From Pseudomonadota bacterium (GTDB lineage: Bacteria > Pseudomonadota > Gammaproteobacteria > Xanthomonadales > Xanthomonadaceae): 11,348 bases of DNA. Positions 1-6,123 of the stretch are shown piece by piece (the first letter of the stretch is position 1; every line of letters starts with the position of its first letter). Where the stretch lies: NCBI GenBank assembly GCA_023392975.1, contig JAEWNA010000346.1, positions 1 through 11,348 of the forward strand. Direction: 5' to 3'. Below the pieces are notes generated by a model that was not told where the DNA came from, did no database searches, and was given only the letters and a program-made list of their open reading frames with translations. The position numbers and the translations under genes were made by a program.

Positions 1-7
1 GCCCGCG

Positions 8-30
8 GTCGCGCCTCCCGGCGCTCCTAC
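8..30. repeat. REP-like element, single arm (copy 1)
   Basis: The 23 bases are identical at 22 positions to the right arm of the element at 399-421. The matching sequence starts GTCGCGCCTCCCGGCG and ends in CTCCTAC here, CTCCTGC there. Its partner arm would lie to the left, outside the window. The copy contains the TAG stop codon of the yggL gene (27-29, read on the minus strand). Repeats of this kind, with a conserved GGAGCG core, are common between genes in Xanthomonadaceae. The name REP-like is by resemblance. Confidence 0.7.
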
Positions 31-395
31 AAACGCGGGGCGTCGTCGTACCAAGCATCGACCAGCGGATCGATCGCTGCCGACACCACCTCGGGGCGCG
101 CCGCCAGCCAGTCGCGGACCGCGTCGCGATCGGCCTCGGTGGCCGACCCTCGCAACGCCGCCACGAAGCCTTCCTCGCCGCCGCCGTACGTCAGCCCGCG
201 TGCCTCGATCGCCTCGGCGAGGAAGGCGTCCCAGAAACGATCGGCCTCCGCCGCGGACAGGGCGCGCAGGGCGAAGCGCACGTCGAAGCCGAATTCGCGG
301 AACTCGTCGACATGCAGTTTCTTGCGCAGGCGACGGCTGCGCGCCGGGGATCTGCTCTTTGTGGGAGCGACGTGAGTCGCGACATTGGGGCGCAT
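27..395 (-). CDS. yggL: YggL-family (DUF469) ribosome-associated protein
   Basis: The protein, 122 aa from the start chosen here, matches the small YggL family, described as binding the 50S ribosomal subunit. The family signature is the basic block RSRRLRKKLHVDEFREFGF at about residues 20-38, followed by an acidic alpha/beta region and an aromatic end (DAWYDD) close to where E. coli YggL (about 108 aa) stops. An in-frame ATG at 443 would give 138 aa, but no Shine-Dalgarno precedes it. The ATG at 395 has GGGAGG (minus strand of 405-410) nine bases upstream, so I prefer 395. The first ~15 residues are encoded by a REP-like inverted repeat and have no counterpart in the family as I know it. The TAG stop (27-29) lies in another copy of the repeat. 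Family assignment is confident; the exact start is not. Confidence 0.85.
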   Translation of the reverse strand: MRPNVATHVAPTKSRSPARSRRLRKKLHVDEFREFGFDVRFALRALSAAEADRFWDAFLAEAIEARGLTYGGGEEGFVAALRGSATEADRDAVRDWLAARPEVVSAAIDPLVDAWYDDAPRL

Positions 396-421
396 CGGGT
401 CGCGCCTCCCGGCGCTCCTGC
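361..421. repeat. REP-like inverted repeat (copy 2) overlapping yggL start
   Basis: Arms 361-383 and 399-421 are inverted copies, matching at 18 of 23 positions, and enclose a 15-base loop (384-398). The left arm reads GTGGGAGCGACGTGAGTCGC, the typical form of this repeat in the Xanthomonas/Lysobacter group. Read on the minus strand, the right arm carries GGGAGG (405-410) and the loop carries ATG (393-395). The hairpin therefore spans the ribosome binding site and start codon proposed for yggL. Confidence 0.75.
405..410 (-). promoter_or_regulatory. Shine-Dalgarno for yggL, inside the REP-like element
   Basis: On the minus strand this reads GGGAGG, nine bases before the ATG at 395. It is the reason for choosing that start over the ATG at 443. 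It lies in the stem of the predicted hairpin 361-421, so it could be masked when the hairpin forms. That last point is inference. Confidence 0.45.
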
Positions 422-458
422 GAGAGCGGGCGGCGCGGTTCATGCGCGTCCAAAGAGG

Positions 459-540
459 CTGTCATCCCGAGCGCAGCGAGGGACCTGCTTCTCGATGCGA
501 TCGGGATCAAGCAGGTCCCTCGCTACGCTCGGGATGACAG
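459..540. repeat. Large dispersed-type palindrome between rpe and yggL
   Basis: Two 32-base arms (459-490 and 509-540) are inverted copies with a single mismatch (31 of 32) around an 18-base loop. The arms begin CTGTCATCCCGAGCG and end in a GGGACCTGCTT segment. Sequences of the form GTCATCCCGAGCGCAGCGAG are a familiar interspersed repeat in many bacterial genomes and are often mistranslated as VIPS-A-RDL peptides. It begins six bases beyond the rpe stop codon. As RNA it would form a very stable hairpin, so it may act as a 3'-end structure for the J-protein/rpe transcript, though it has no T-run. Confidence 0.85.
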
Positions 541-546
541 GATGAT

Positions 547-1230
547 TCAACGCACCGCCGCCACCGCGGCCTTCATCGCCGACACGACGCCTGCGTAGTC
601 CGGCTGGCCGAAGATCGCCGAGCCGGCGACAAAGGTGTCGGCGCCGGCGCGCGCGATCTCGGCGATGTTGTCGACCTTCACGCCGCCATCGATCTCCAGC
701 CGGATCGCCTTGCCGGTGCGCGCGGTCGCGGCGTCGATGCGCTGACGAACGACGCGCAGCTTGTCCAGCGCCGACGGGATGAAGCTCTGTCCGCCGAAGC
801 CGGGGTTCACCGACATCAGCAGCACGAGGTCCAGTTCGTCCAGCACGTAGTCCAGCACCTCGACCGGCGTCGCCGGGTTCAGCACGAGGCCCGCCTGGCA
901 GCCCGACGCCTTGATCAGCTGGATCGTGCGATGCACGTGGCGGCTGGCCTCGGGATGGAAGCTGATCAGCGAGGCGCCGGCCTTCGCGAAGTCCGGCACG
1001 ATGCGATCCACCGGCTCGACCATCAGGTGCACGTCGATCGGCGCGGTCACGCCATGCTTGCGCAGCGCCTCGCAGACCAGCGGCCCGATGGTGAGGATGG
1101 GCACGTAATGGTTGTCCATCACGTCGAAATGCACCCAGTCCGCACCCGCGGCGAGGACGGCGTCGACCTCCTCCCCGAGCTTCGCGAAATTGGCGGACAG
1201 GATGGAGGGGGCGATGACGGTGGGTTGCAT
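547..1230 (-). CDS. rpe: Ribulose-phosphate 3-epimerase
   Basis: This enzyme interconverts D-ribulose 5-phosphate and D-xylulose 5-phosphate in the cytosolic pentose phosphate pathway. At 227 aa it has the usual length and a TIM-barrel pattern: APSILSANF at 7-15, VHFDVMDNHYVP at 33-44, DVHLMV at 66-71, SVNPGFGGQ at 140-148 and EIDGGV at 179-184. The expected metal and catalytic residues are present as His34, Asp36, His68 and Asp181. One small deviation is VPILTIGP where most homologues have VPNLTIGP. The ATG at 1230 is the only start that fits the family N-terminus. It lies five bases after the stop of the J-domain gene, so the two are probably one transcript with coupled translation. The palindrome at 459-540 follows immediately. 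Confidence 0.97.
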   Translation of the reverse strand: MQPTVIAPSILSANFAKLGEEVDAVLAAGADWVHFDVMDNHYVPILTIGPLVCEALRKHGVTAPIDVHLMVEPVDRIVPDFAKAGASLISFHPEASRHVHRTIQLIKASGCQAGLVLNPATPVEVLDYVLDELDLVLLMSVNPGFGGQSFIPSALDKLRVVRQRIDAATARTGKAIRLEIDGGVKVDNIAEIARAGADTFVAGSAIFGQPDYAGVVSAMKAAVAAVR

Positions 1231-1235
1231 GGCGC

Positions 1236-1586
1236 TCACTTGCGGGCTTTGCGGCGAAGGGTCTGGATGCGGTCGTACGCCGCGTTGATCTCGCCGGCCT
1301 TGCGTTCGGCCTGGCGGCGGAGGTTTTCGGCGACGCCGACGAGGCGGTCGGGGTGGTACTGGGCGATGAGGCGGCGGTAGGCCTGTTCGACTTCGGCGTC
1401 GCTGGCATCCGCGGTCACGCCCAGCACGCCGTAGGACGTGTCGTCCTTGGCCGGCGCGGCGGCGCGGCGGAACCAGCCGGCGTCCCAGGCGTGGCCCAGC
1501 AGCAGGCCCAGCAGGGCGCCGTCGGGGTGTCGCGTCAACAGCCAGCCGGCGACGAGGCCGACGACTTTTCCGTACCAGCGCGTCAT
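1236..1586 (-). CDS. Small membrane-anchored J-domain protein (DjlA-like without TerB domain)
   Basis: The 116-aa protein begins with WYGKVVGLVAGWLL and a second hydrophobic stretch (to about residue 34, ending GHAWD). This closely resembles the glycine-rich membrane anchor of DjlA. A J domain follows at about 50-112 with the diagnostic HPD at 78-80 and a basic last helix. J domains stimulate ATP hydrolysis by DnaK-type Hsp70s, so this is probably an inner-membrane-tethered DnaK co-chaperone with its J domain in the cytoplasm. The central TerB-like domain of DjlA (full length about 270 aa) is absent, and only ~15 residues join anchor to J domain. It sits five bases upstream of rpe. No good Shine-Dalgarno precedes the ATG at 1586. 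Its client is unknown. Confidence 0.88.
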   Translation of the reverse strand: MTRWYGKVVGLVAGWLLTRHPDGALLGLLLGHAWDAGWFRRAAAPAKDDTSYGVLGVTADASDAEVEQAYRRLIAQYHPDRLVGVAENLRRQAERKAGEINAAYDRIQTLRRKARK

Positions 1587-1593
1587 GGCGCAC

Positions 1594-1599
1594 AGTTTA
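1594..1599 (-). promoter_or_regulatory. Possible -10 box for the J-protein/rpe unit
   Basis: The minus strand reads TAAACT, four of six matches to TATAAT, only seven bases before the ATG at 1586. A transcript from it would be nearly leaderless, which would fit the missing Shine-Dalgarno. No convincing -35 box is visible at the right distance, so this is weak. Confidence 0.2.
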
Positions 1600-1636
1600 C
1601 AGGCCTGCCCGGCCTTCCCGCGGGCACCGTGCGCCG

Positions 1637-1642
1637 TACACT
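1637..1642 (+). promoter_or_regulatory. Possible -10 box for purC
   Basis: TACACT (four of six to TATAAT) lies 30 bases before the purC GTG, in the 86-base divergent region. A poor -35 (TTCCCG at 1615-1620) precedes it with a 16-base spacer. It is a plausible promoter by position only. Confidence 0.25.
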
Positions 1643-1672
1643 AGGCGGCCCGACGTTCCCGACGGACTGCGC

Positions 1673-2602
1673 GTGGCGACCACCCTGCTCGACTCCGACC
1701 TGCCCGGCCTGCCCCTGCGTCATCGCGGCAAGGTCCGCGACGTGTTCGACCTGCCGGCCGAGCGCCTGCCGCCGGAGGCCCGCGACCGCGGCCCGCTGCT
1801 GCTGATGGTCGCCACCGACCGGCTCAGCGCGTTCGACGTGGTGCTGCCCGACCCGATCCCGGGCAAGGGCGAGATACTGTGCCAGATCAGCAATTTCTGG
1901 TTCGCGCAGACCGCGCACATCCTGCCGAACCATCTCACCGGCATCGACGTGGCGGCGGTGCTGCCGGACGGCGTCGACGCGGCGCTGTACGCCAAGCGCG
2001 CGGTGGTGACGAAGAAGCTCAAGCCGGTGCCCGTCGAGGCGATCGCCCGCGGCTACCTCATCGGCAGCGGCTGGAAGGACTACCAGCGCACCGGCCGGGT
2101 CAGCGGGATCACGCTGCCCGACGACTTGCGCCAGGCCGAGCAGTTGCCCGAGCCGATCTTCACGCCCTCGACCAAGGCCGCGGTCGGCGACCACGACGAG
2201 AACATCGACTTCGACACGATGGTGCGCACGGTCGGCGCCGAGCTGGCCGAGCAGGTCCGCGACGCGACCCTGCGCCTGTATCGCCACGCCGCCGACTACG
2301 CCGCACAGCGCGGCATCCTGCTGGCCGACACCAAGTTCGAATTCGGCACCGACGCAGACGGCCGCCTGTACGTGATGGACGAGATGCTGACGCCGGATTC
2401 GTCGCGCTACTGGCCGGCCGACGAATACGAGGTCGGCATCAGCCCGCCGAGCTACGACAAGCAGTTCGTGCGCGACTACCTGGAAACGCTGGACTGGGAC
2501 AAGACCGCGCCCGGCCCGCGCCTGCCGCAGGACGTGATCGACCGCACCCGCGCGAAGTACGCCGAGGCGTTGCAGCGGCTGGCGGGGATCAGCGTCGACT
2601 GA
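1673..2602 (+). CDS. purC: Phosphoribosylaminoimidazole-succinocarboxamide synthase (SAICAR synthase)
   Basis: PurC joins aspartate to CAIR using ATP, forming SAICAR in de novo purine synthesis in the cytosol. The 309-aa product is the longer, yeast ADE1-like form rather than the ~237-aa E. coli form. Visible motifs are HRGKVRDVF (17-25), DRLSAFD (48-54), PIPGKG (60-65), the PVEAIARGYLIGSGW segment near 120-135, FTPSTKAAVGDHDENI (163-178), DTKFEFG (219-225) and MDEMLTPDSSRYW (235-247). All the conserved ATP and substrate-binding blocks are intact. The start is GTG at 1673, giving the short N-terminus normal for the family. The TGA is followed directly by the ATG of the next gene (TGAATG), suggesting translational coupling. 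Confidence 0.97.
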   Translation: MATTLLDSDLPGLPLRHRGKVRDVFDLPAERLPPEARDRGPLLLMVATDRLSAFDVVLPDPIPGKGEILCQISNFWFAQTAHILPNHLTGIDVAAVLPDGVDAALYAKRAVVTKKLKPVPVEAIARGYLIGSGWKDYQRTGRVSGITLPDDLRQAEQLPEPIFTPSTKAAVGDHDENIDFDTMVRTVGAELAEQVRDATLRLYRHAADYAAQRGILLADTKFEFGTDADGRLYVMDEMLTPDSSRYWPADEYEVGISPPSYDKQFVRDYLETLDWDKTAPGPRLPQDVIDRTRAKYAEALQRLAGISVD

Positions 2603-3166
2603 ATGCAGCCGGCGCCCGCCAAGCTGCTCTCGCGCGAGGTGCACGCGCGCCTGCGCGAGGCGTGGGCGGGGCCACTGAAGGCCGCGGGCTGGAAGCGCTC
2701 GAAGCTCTCGCCCAGCGCGTGGTCGCTGACGGACGGTGACGACAGCGTGTCGTTCTGGGTGCAGATCGACAAGTACGGCTGGTGGGACGGCTTCGGCAGC
2801 GAATTGACCGTCGAGTTCCAGTACGACCCGGGCGTGCCTTCGCCGCTGCCCGGTACGCTGCATGATCGCTGCCGCTACATGGCCTTCCTGTCGGATAACG
2901 ACGTGCAGGCGGTGCTCGACGCGAACCGCCGCGTGCGCGCGAGCCTGCCACCCGACCCGCCGGTCGCATTCCCCGGCTTCGACCCGTATCCGAAGGACCT
3001 GGAGGCACACGACTGGACGCCGGCGCAGTGGCGATGCGTGGACGTGTGGATGCGCTACTACACGCCCGAGCACGTGCAGTGGATCGCCGACTTCCTGCTG
3101 CCGCGGTTCGACGGCTGCGCGCGGCAACTGCGGGAACGTCGCCGTGCTGCGCACGCGGCATCCTGA
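2603..3166 (+). CDS. Hypothetical protein, DUF4304-like
   Basis: This is a 187-aa soluble protein with no signal peptide or membrane segment. It opens with a helix (SREVHARLREAWAGPLKAAGWKRS), then beta-rich text with many aromatics (SFWVQIDKYGWWDGFGSEL, residues ~50-68), a proline-rich middle (SLPPDPPVAFPGFDPYP) and a C-terminal helical, arginine-rich tail. The opening pattern of a helix, a 'GW/GF-K' turn and a strand resembles DUF4304-type proteins of unknown function, but I cannot confirm that by eye. The ATG directly abuts the purC stop with no Shine-Dalgarno of its own, so it is probably translated by ribosomes finishing purC. Codon use matches its neighbours. Function unknown. Confidence 0.75.
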   Translation: MQPAPAKLLSREVHARLREAWAGPLKAAGWKRSKLSPSAWSLTDGDDSVSFWVQIDKYGWWDGFGSELTVEFQYDPGVPSPLPGTLHDRCRYMAFLSDNDVQAVLDANRRVRASLPPDPPVAFPGFDPYPKDLEAHDWTPAQWRCVDVWMRYYTPEHVQWIADFLLPRFDGCARQLRERRRAAHAAS

Positions 3167-3191
3167 GCCGCAGCTGCCACGGCCCGCCGCC

Positions 3192-3683
3192 ATGCCCGCC
3201 ACGTCGCTGCTCATCACCTCCGGCTTCTCGAAGTTCCGCTACGCCGCGGCCGTGGCGTCGGGCACGGCGAAGGGCGAGTTGCGGCTGAAGACGCTGCCGA
3301 AGGATCCGATCGCGATCGACTTCGACGGCCGCGCGTACCGCATCGACTACGAACGCACGCGCGACGGCGTGATCGCCAGCGATTTCCGTTTCTCGCTGGT
3401 CGACGGCGACGGCGAGACGCTCGCCTTCGCCGACAAGGTGCAGGGCAAGCGCAACTACCTCGCGAACCTGCGCGGCACCCGCTACCGTTTCGAGAAGCGC
3501 AGCGGCCTGTTCTCGCTGCGCTACGCCCTGCTCGACGACGGCGGCCGCCAGGTCGGCACGTTCGCCGAGACCACCGGCTTCTCGCTGTGGAACCGCCGCT
3601 TCCGCTTCGACCTGCCCGACGGCATCGACGGCGCGACCGGGCTGTTCCTGTGCTTCCTCGCAGTCAACCTGCATTTCCGTTGA
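3192..3683 (+). CDS. Hypothetical protein, possibly tubby/LURP-one-like beta fold
   Basis: The 163-aa product is dominated by short alternating strands (AIDFDGRAYRIDYERT, ASDFRFSLVDGDGE, TRYRFEKRSGLFSLRYALLD), separated by turns. It ends in a hydrophobic stretch, GLFLCFLAVNLHFR. The run of 'parameter' strands with a buried C-terminal hydrophobic segment recalls the LURP-one/tubby C-terminal-like group, some of which bind membrane lipids. This is a pattern impression only. The ATG at 3192 is chosen because the frame upstream overlaps the previous gene and reads as low-complexity arginine/threonine text. No Shine-Dalgarno is visible. The gene lies 25 bases after the preceding stop and 32 bases before the Mpo1-like gene. 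Confidence 0.7.
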   Translation: MPATSLLITSGFSKFRYAAAVASGTAKGELRLKTLPKDPIAIDFDGRAYRIDYERTRDGVIASDFRFSLVDGDGETLAFADKVQGKRNYLANLRGTRYRFEKRSGLFSLRYALLDDGGRQVGTFAETTGFSLWNRRFRFDLPDGIDGATGLFLCFLAVNLHFR

Positions 3684-3715
3684 TTGCGTCCCACCCCTTT
3701 CCGCCGGAGTCCGCC

Positions 3716-4198
3716 ATGACGACCGAAACCACCGAACGCCCCATCGACACCTGGTTCGCCAAATATTCGGCCGATCATCAGAACCCGACCAACCAGGCGA
3801 TCCACTATTTCGCCGTGCCCACCATCCTGTGGACGGTGACCGCGTTGCTGTGGTGCGTGCCGGTGCCGGGCACGCTGTTCGGCGCCGGCGCGTGGGCCGC
3901 GTTCGCGTCGTTCGCGGCGTGGATGTTCTACTACCGCGCCTCCCGCACGCTGGGCTTCGGCATGCTGGCGGTGCTGGTGCTGATGCTCGGCCTGAACCGT
4001 CTGCTGCAGGACGCGCTGGGCCTGCGCCTGCTGCTGGAAGTCGCGATCGGCGTGTTCGTGGTGGCCTGGATCGCGCAGTTCGTCGGCCACAAGATCGAAG
4101 GCAAGAAGCCGAGCTTCCTCACCGACCTGGTCTACCTGCTGATCGGCCCGGCCTGGGTACTGGCCAAGCTGCTGCGCCGCATCGGCCTGTCGTACTGA
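3716..4198 (+). CDS. Mpo1-like (DUF962) integral membrane protein
   Basis: The 160-aa protein matches the DUF962/Mpo1 family. In yeast, Mpo1 is an iron-dependent dioxygenase that shortens 2-hydroxy fatty acids. Family marks are the N-terminal DHQNPTNQAIHYFAVPT (20-36), with His21 and His30, and QFVGHKIEGKKPSF (121-134), with His125. These histidines are candidate metal ligands. Hydrophobic segments lie at about 33-50, 54-73, 80-98, 103-123 and near the C-terminus (LVYLLIGPAWVLAKLL). The start at 3716 has GGAG (3706-3709) six bases upstream, better than in-frame starts inside the previous gene. Bacterial members are little studied, so a lipid hydroxy-acyl substrate is inference from yeast. Confidence 0.88.
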   Translation: MTTETTERPIDTWFAKYSADHQNPTNQAIHYFAVPTILWTVTALLWCVPVPGTLFGAGAWAAFASFAAWMFYYRASRTLGFGMLAVLVLMLGLNRLLQDALGLRLLLEVAIGVFVVAWIAQFVGHKIEGKKPSFLTDLVYLLIGPAWVLAKLLRRIGLSY

Positions 4199-4231
4199 TG
4201 CCCACGCGCCTCGCGCACCCACGCGGGGCGC

Positions 4232-5158
4232 ATGCCCGTGGCTGAGCGCGACGCGCAGGCACACGCGCACGCGCCGGTGCCGGCGTTCGGCGCGCGCGAC
4301 TTCATGCTGGCACTGATCGTCTGCCTGGTCTGGGCGGGCAACTTCCTCACCTCCGCCTTCGCGCTGCGCGAGGTGCCGCCGTTCCTGTTCAGTGCGCTGC
4401 GGCTCGGGCTGATGGCGGTGCTGCTGCTCGCGTTCGTGCGCGCGCCGCCGCGCGACCAGTGGCCGCGGCTGGTGGCGGTGGCGCTGCTCAACGGCGCGCT
4501 GCACTTCGGCACCAGCCTGTGGGCGCTGCGCATGGCCGGCGACGTGTCCTCGCCGGCGATCGTGCTGCAGAGCTACATCCCGATGTCGGTGCTGCTGGCG
4601 TGGTGGCTGCGCGGCGAACGCTTCGCCTGGCGCACCGGCACCGCGATCGCGATCAGCTTCGCCGGCGTGCTGGTGCTGGGCTTCGACCCGCTGGTGCTGG
4701 CGCATCCCGACGCGCTGGGCATGATGCTGTTCGCGGCGCTGCTCATCGCGCTGGGCACGGTGCTGATGCGTGGACTCTCGGGCGTCGATGCGATCGGCCT
4801 GCAGGGCTGGACGGCGCTGATCGGCGTGCTGCCGCTGCTGGCGATCAGCGCGGCGATCGAGCCTGGCGGCCTCGACGCGCTGCGCGCCGCGAGCCCGGCG
4901 GTATGGGCCGCCGCCGCGTATTCGGCGATCTGCGCCTCGCTGATCGGGCACACGCTGTTCTTCCGGCTGGTACAGCGACACCCCGTGGCGCAGGTGATGC
5001 CCTACCTGCTGCTGGTGCCGGTGTTCGCGGTGACGCTGGGCATCCTCGTCTGGGGCGACCGCCCCGGGCCGCGGCTGTGGCTGGGCGGGGCGATGGTGCT
5101 GGGCGGCGTGCTGGCGATCGCGCTGCGCGCACGCGCGAAGGCGCTGGGGCGCGGCTGA
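4232..5158 (+). CDS. EamA/DMT-family transporter (RhaT/RarD-like)
   Basis: This is a 308-aa inner-membrane protein with about ten hydrophobic segments arranged as two EamA repeats, roughly residues 24-150 and 165-300. Typical signatures are the first-helix VCLVWAGNFLTSAFAL, the FSALRLGLMAVLL block, and the second-repeat SLIGHTLFFRLVQRHPVAQVMPY followed by LLVPVFAVTLGILVWGD. Family members export amino acids, metabolites or drugs, usually by proton antiport. The substrate cannot be read from the sequence. An ATG overlapping the previous stop (TGATG at 4196-4200) is out of frame, so the ATG at 4232 is used. It is the last gene of the tightly packed purC run, followed by a 114-base gap. Confidence 0.92.
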   Translation: MPVAERDAQAHAHAPVPAFGARDFMLALIVCLVWAGNFLTSAFALREVPPFLFSALRLGLMAVLLLAFVRAPPRDQWPRLVAVALLNGALHFGTSLWALRMAGDVSSPAIVLQSYIPMSVLLAWWLRGERFAWRTGTAIAISFAGVLVLGFDPLVLAHPDALGMMLFAALLIALGTVLMRGLSGVDAIGLQGWTALIGVLPLLAISAAIEPGGLDALRAASPAVWAAAAYSAICASLIGHTLFFRLVQRHPVAQVMPYLLLVPVFAVTLGILVWGDRPGPRLWLGGAMVLGGVLAIALRARAKALGRG

Positions 5159-5272
5159 CGGGACCGGTCCTCGGACCGGGTGGCCGTCCGACTGTCCGTT
5201 CCCGGCACCGGCTTGCGTGACTCAAGGACGAGGCTGCCCGGAAAAGCGGCCGCCCGCCACCGGAGGCCCACC

Positions 5273-6091
5273 ATGCGTTCCCTGCCTGCCAAAGCGTTGC
5301 GCTTCACGATCATCGCCGCCTGCTCGGCGATCGTCGCCACCGGCTGCGTGCTCGATCGCAGCCCGATCCCGCCCGGCTGGGGCCAGGTACTGCCGCGCGA
5401 ATACTGCCCCGGCGACACGCTGACCGCGTCCTACGACTTCCTCGGCAGCGACACCTGCGCGACCACCACCGATTGCACGCCGTACCTGCCGACGGTGACG
5501 CTGAGCACCGCATCGGGCGCGTTCCCCTCGCCCACGTCGCTGCCGCCAGGCTACACCGGCAGCCTGGGCTTCCCCGCGGTCGGCGACAGCGTCACGGTCG
5601 GGTTCCACAGCAGCGCCAATCCGGTGAACATCCCGACCGATCGCTTCGAAGGCGGCAACCGCGTCTTCCTGCAGCGCACCGGCGTGAACGACATCAACGC
5701 CACCGCGCGACGCATGGTCGAGCCGCGGGAATGGGGCATGATCCACACCGGTCTGTGCGCCGGCGCTTCTCCCACTTACGCACCCGGCGAACTGCCCGCA
5801 CCGCCGAACTTTTCGCCGAACCTGCGCGTGCTGGACGTGTGCAACACCAACGGCGTGCCGATCATCGTGACGCTGTCCGGCAGCGCGCCGGGCTCGACGT
5901 TCCCGCCGCAGATGGTGGAAGCGGGACGCTGCCTCGACCTCGGTGCGCCCGGCATGCCGGACGGCATCGACGCCGCGCACATCGTCGAAGTGCGTCCGGT
6001 GACGCCCGACCTCGGCGCGCGCTGCAGCGCCGTCGGCCCGAACAACCCGCCCGCCACGCTGCGCACCACCGCCCACCTGGGCTGCCGCTGA
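5273..6091 (+). CDS. Predicted lipoprotein, cysteine-rich, unknown function
   Basis: The 272-aa product has a basic N-terminus, a hydrophobic stretch and a probable lipobox ending ATG-Cys25, so it is probably a lipid-anchored envelope protein. After Cys25 there are eight cysteines (45, 62, 68, 162, 190, 220, 251, 271). An even number in an exported protein suggests up to four disulfides. The rest is proline-, threonine- and glycine-rich, with predicted strands and no helix-rich region, consistent with a beta-sandwich. The ATG has a strong Shine-Dalgarno, GGAGG (5262-5266), six bases upstream. The next gene, also for an exported protein, begins 32 bases after the stop. I do not recognise the family. 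Confidence 0.8.
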   Translation: MRSLPAKALRFTIIAACSAIVATGCVLDRSPIPPGWGQVLPREYCPGDTLTASYDFLGSDTCATTTDCTPYLPTVTLSTASGAFPSPTSLPPGYTGSLGFPAVGDSVTVGFHSSANPVNIPTDRFEGGNRVFLQRTGVNDINATARRMVEPREWGMIHTGLCAGASPTYAPGELPAPPNFSPNLRVLDVCNTNGVPIIVTLSGSAPGSTFPPQMVEAGRCLDLGAPGMPDGIDAAHIVEVRPVTPDLGARCSAVGPNNPPATLRTTAHLGCR

Positions 6092-6123
6092 ACCGCCTCG
6101 CCCGCGACCGCCTGGAGATTCCC

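Noticed and set aside
440..1408. A 322-codon frame overlapping rpe that ends in a VIPSVARDLL-type peptide
   Set aside because: The peptide is the well-known mistranslation of the dispersed palindrome at 459-540, and the rest is rpe in the wrong frame.
1606..1626. Six-base inverted repeat TGCCCG / CGGGCA in the divergent region, considered as an operator for purC
   Set aside because: It is too short in sequence of this composition and does not resemble a known purine-regulator site.
1583..3217. A 544-codon open frame on the minus strand opposite purC and the following gene
   Set aside because: Its translation is Arg/Ala/Val/His-rich without domain motifs, and purC on the other strand is unmistakable. 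Long antisense frames are expected at this GC content.
3521..4981. A 486-codon minus-strand frame rich in Gln, His and Arg
   Set aside because: It is the antisense of the Mpo1-like and EamA genes, and the composition is that of a mirrored GC-rich membrane protein gene.
5164..5179. Inverted repeat CCGGTCC / GGACCGG just after the EamA gene, considered as a terminator
   Set aside because: The loop would be only two bases and no T-run follows; it is likely chance in GC-rich DNA.
5159..5272. The 114-base gap before the lipoprotein gene, searched for a promoter, small gene or RNA
   Set aside because: Apart from the Shine-Dalgarno at 5262-5266, no convincing -10/-35 pair, small coding frame or structured RNA could be seen.
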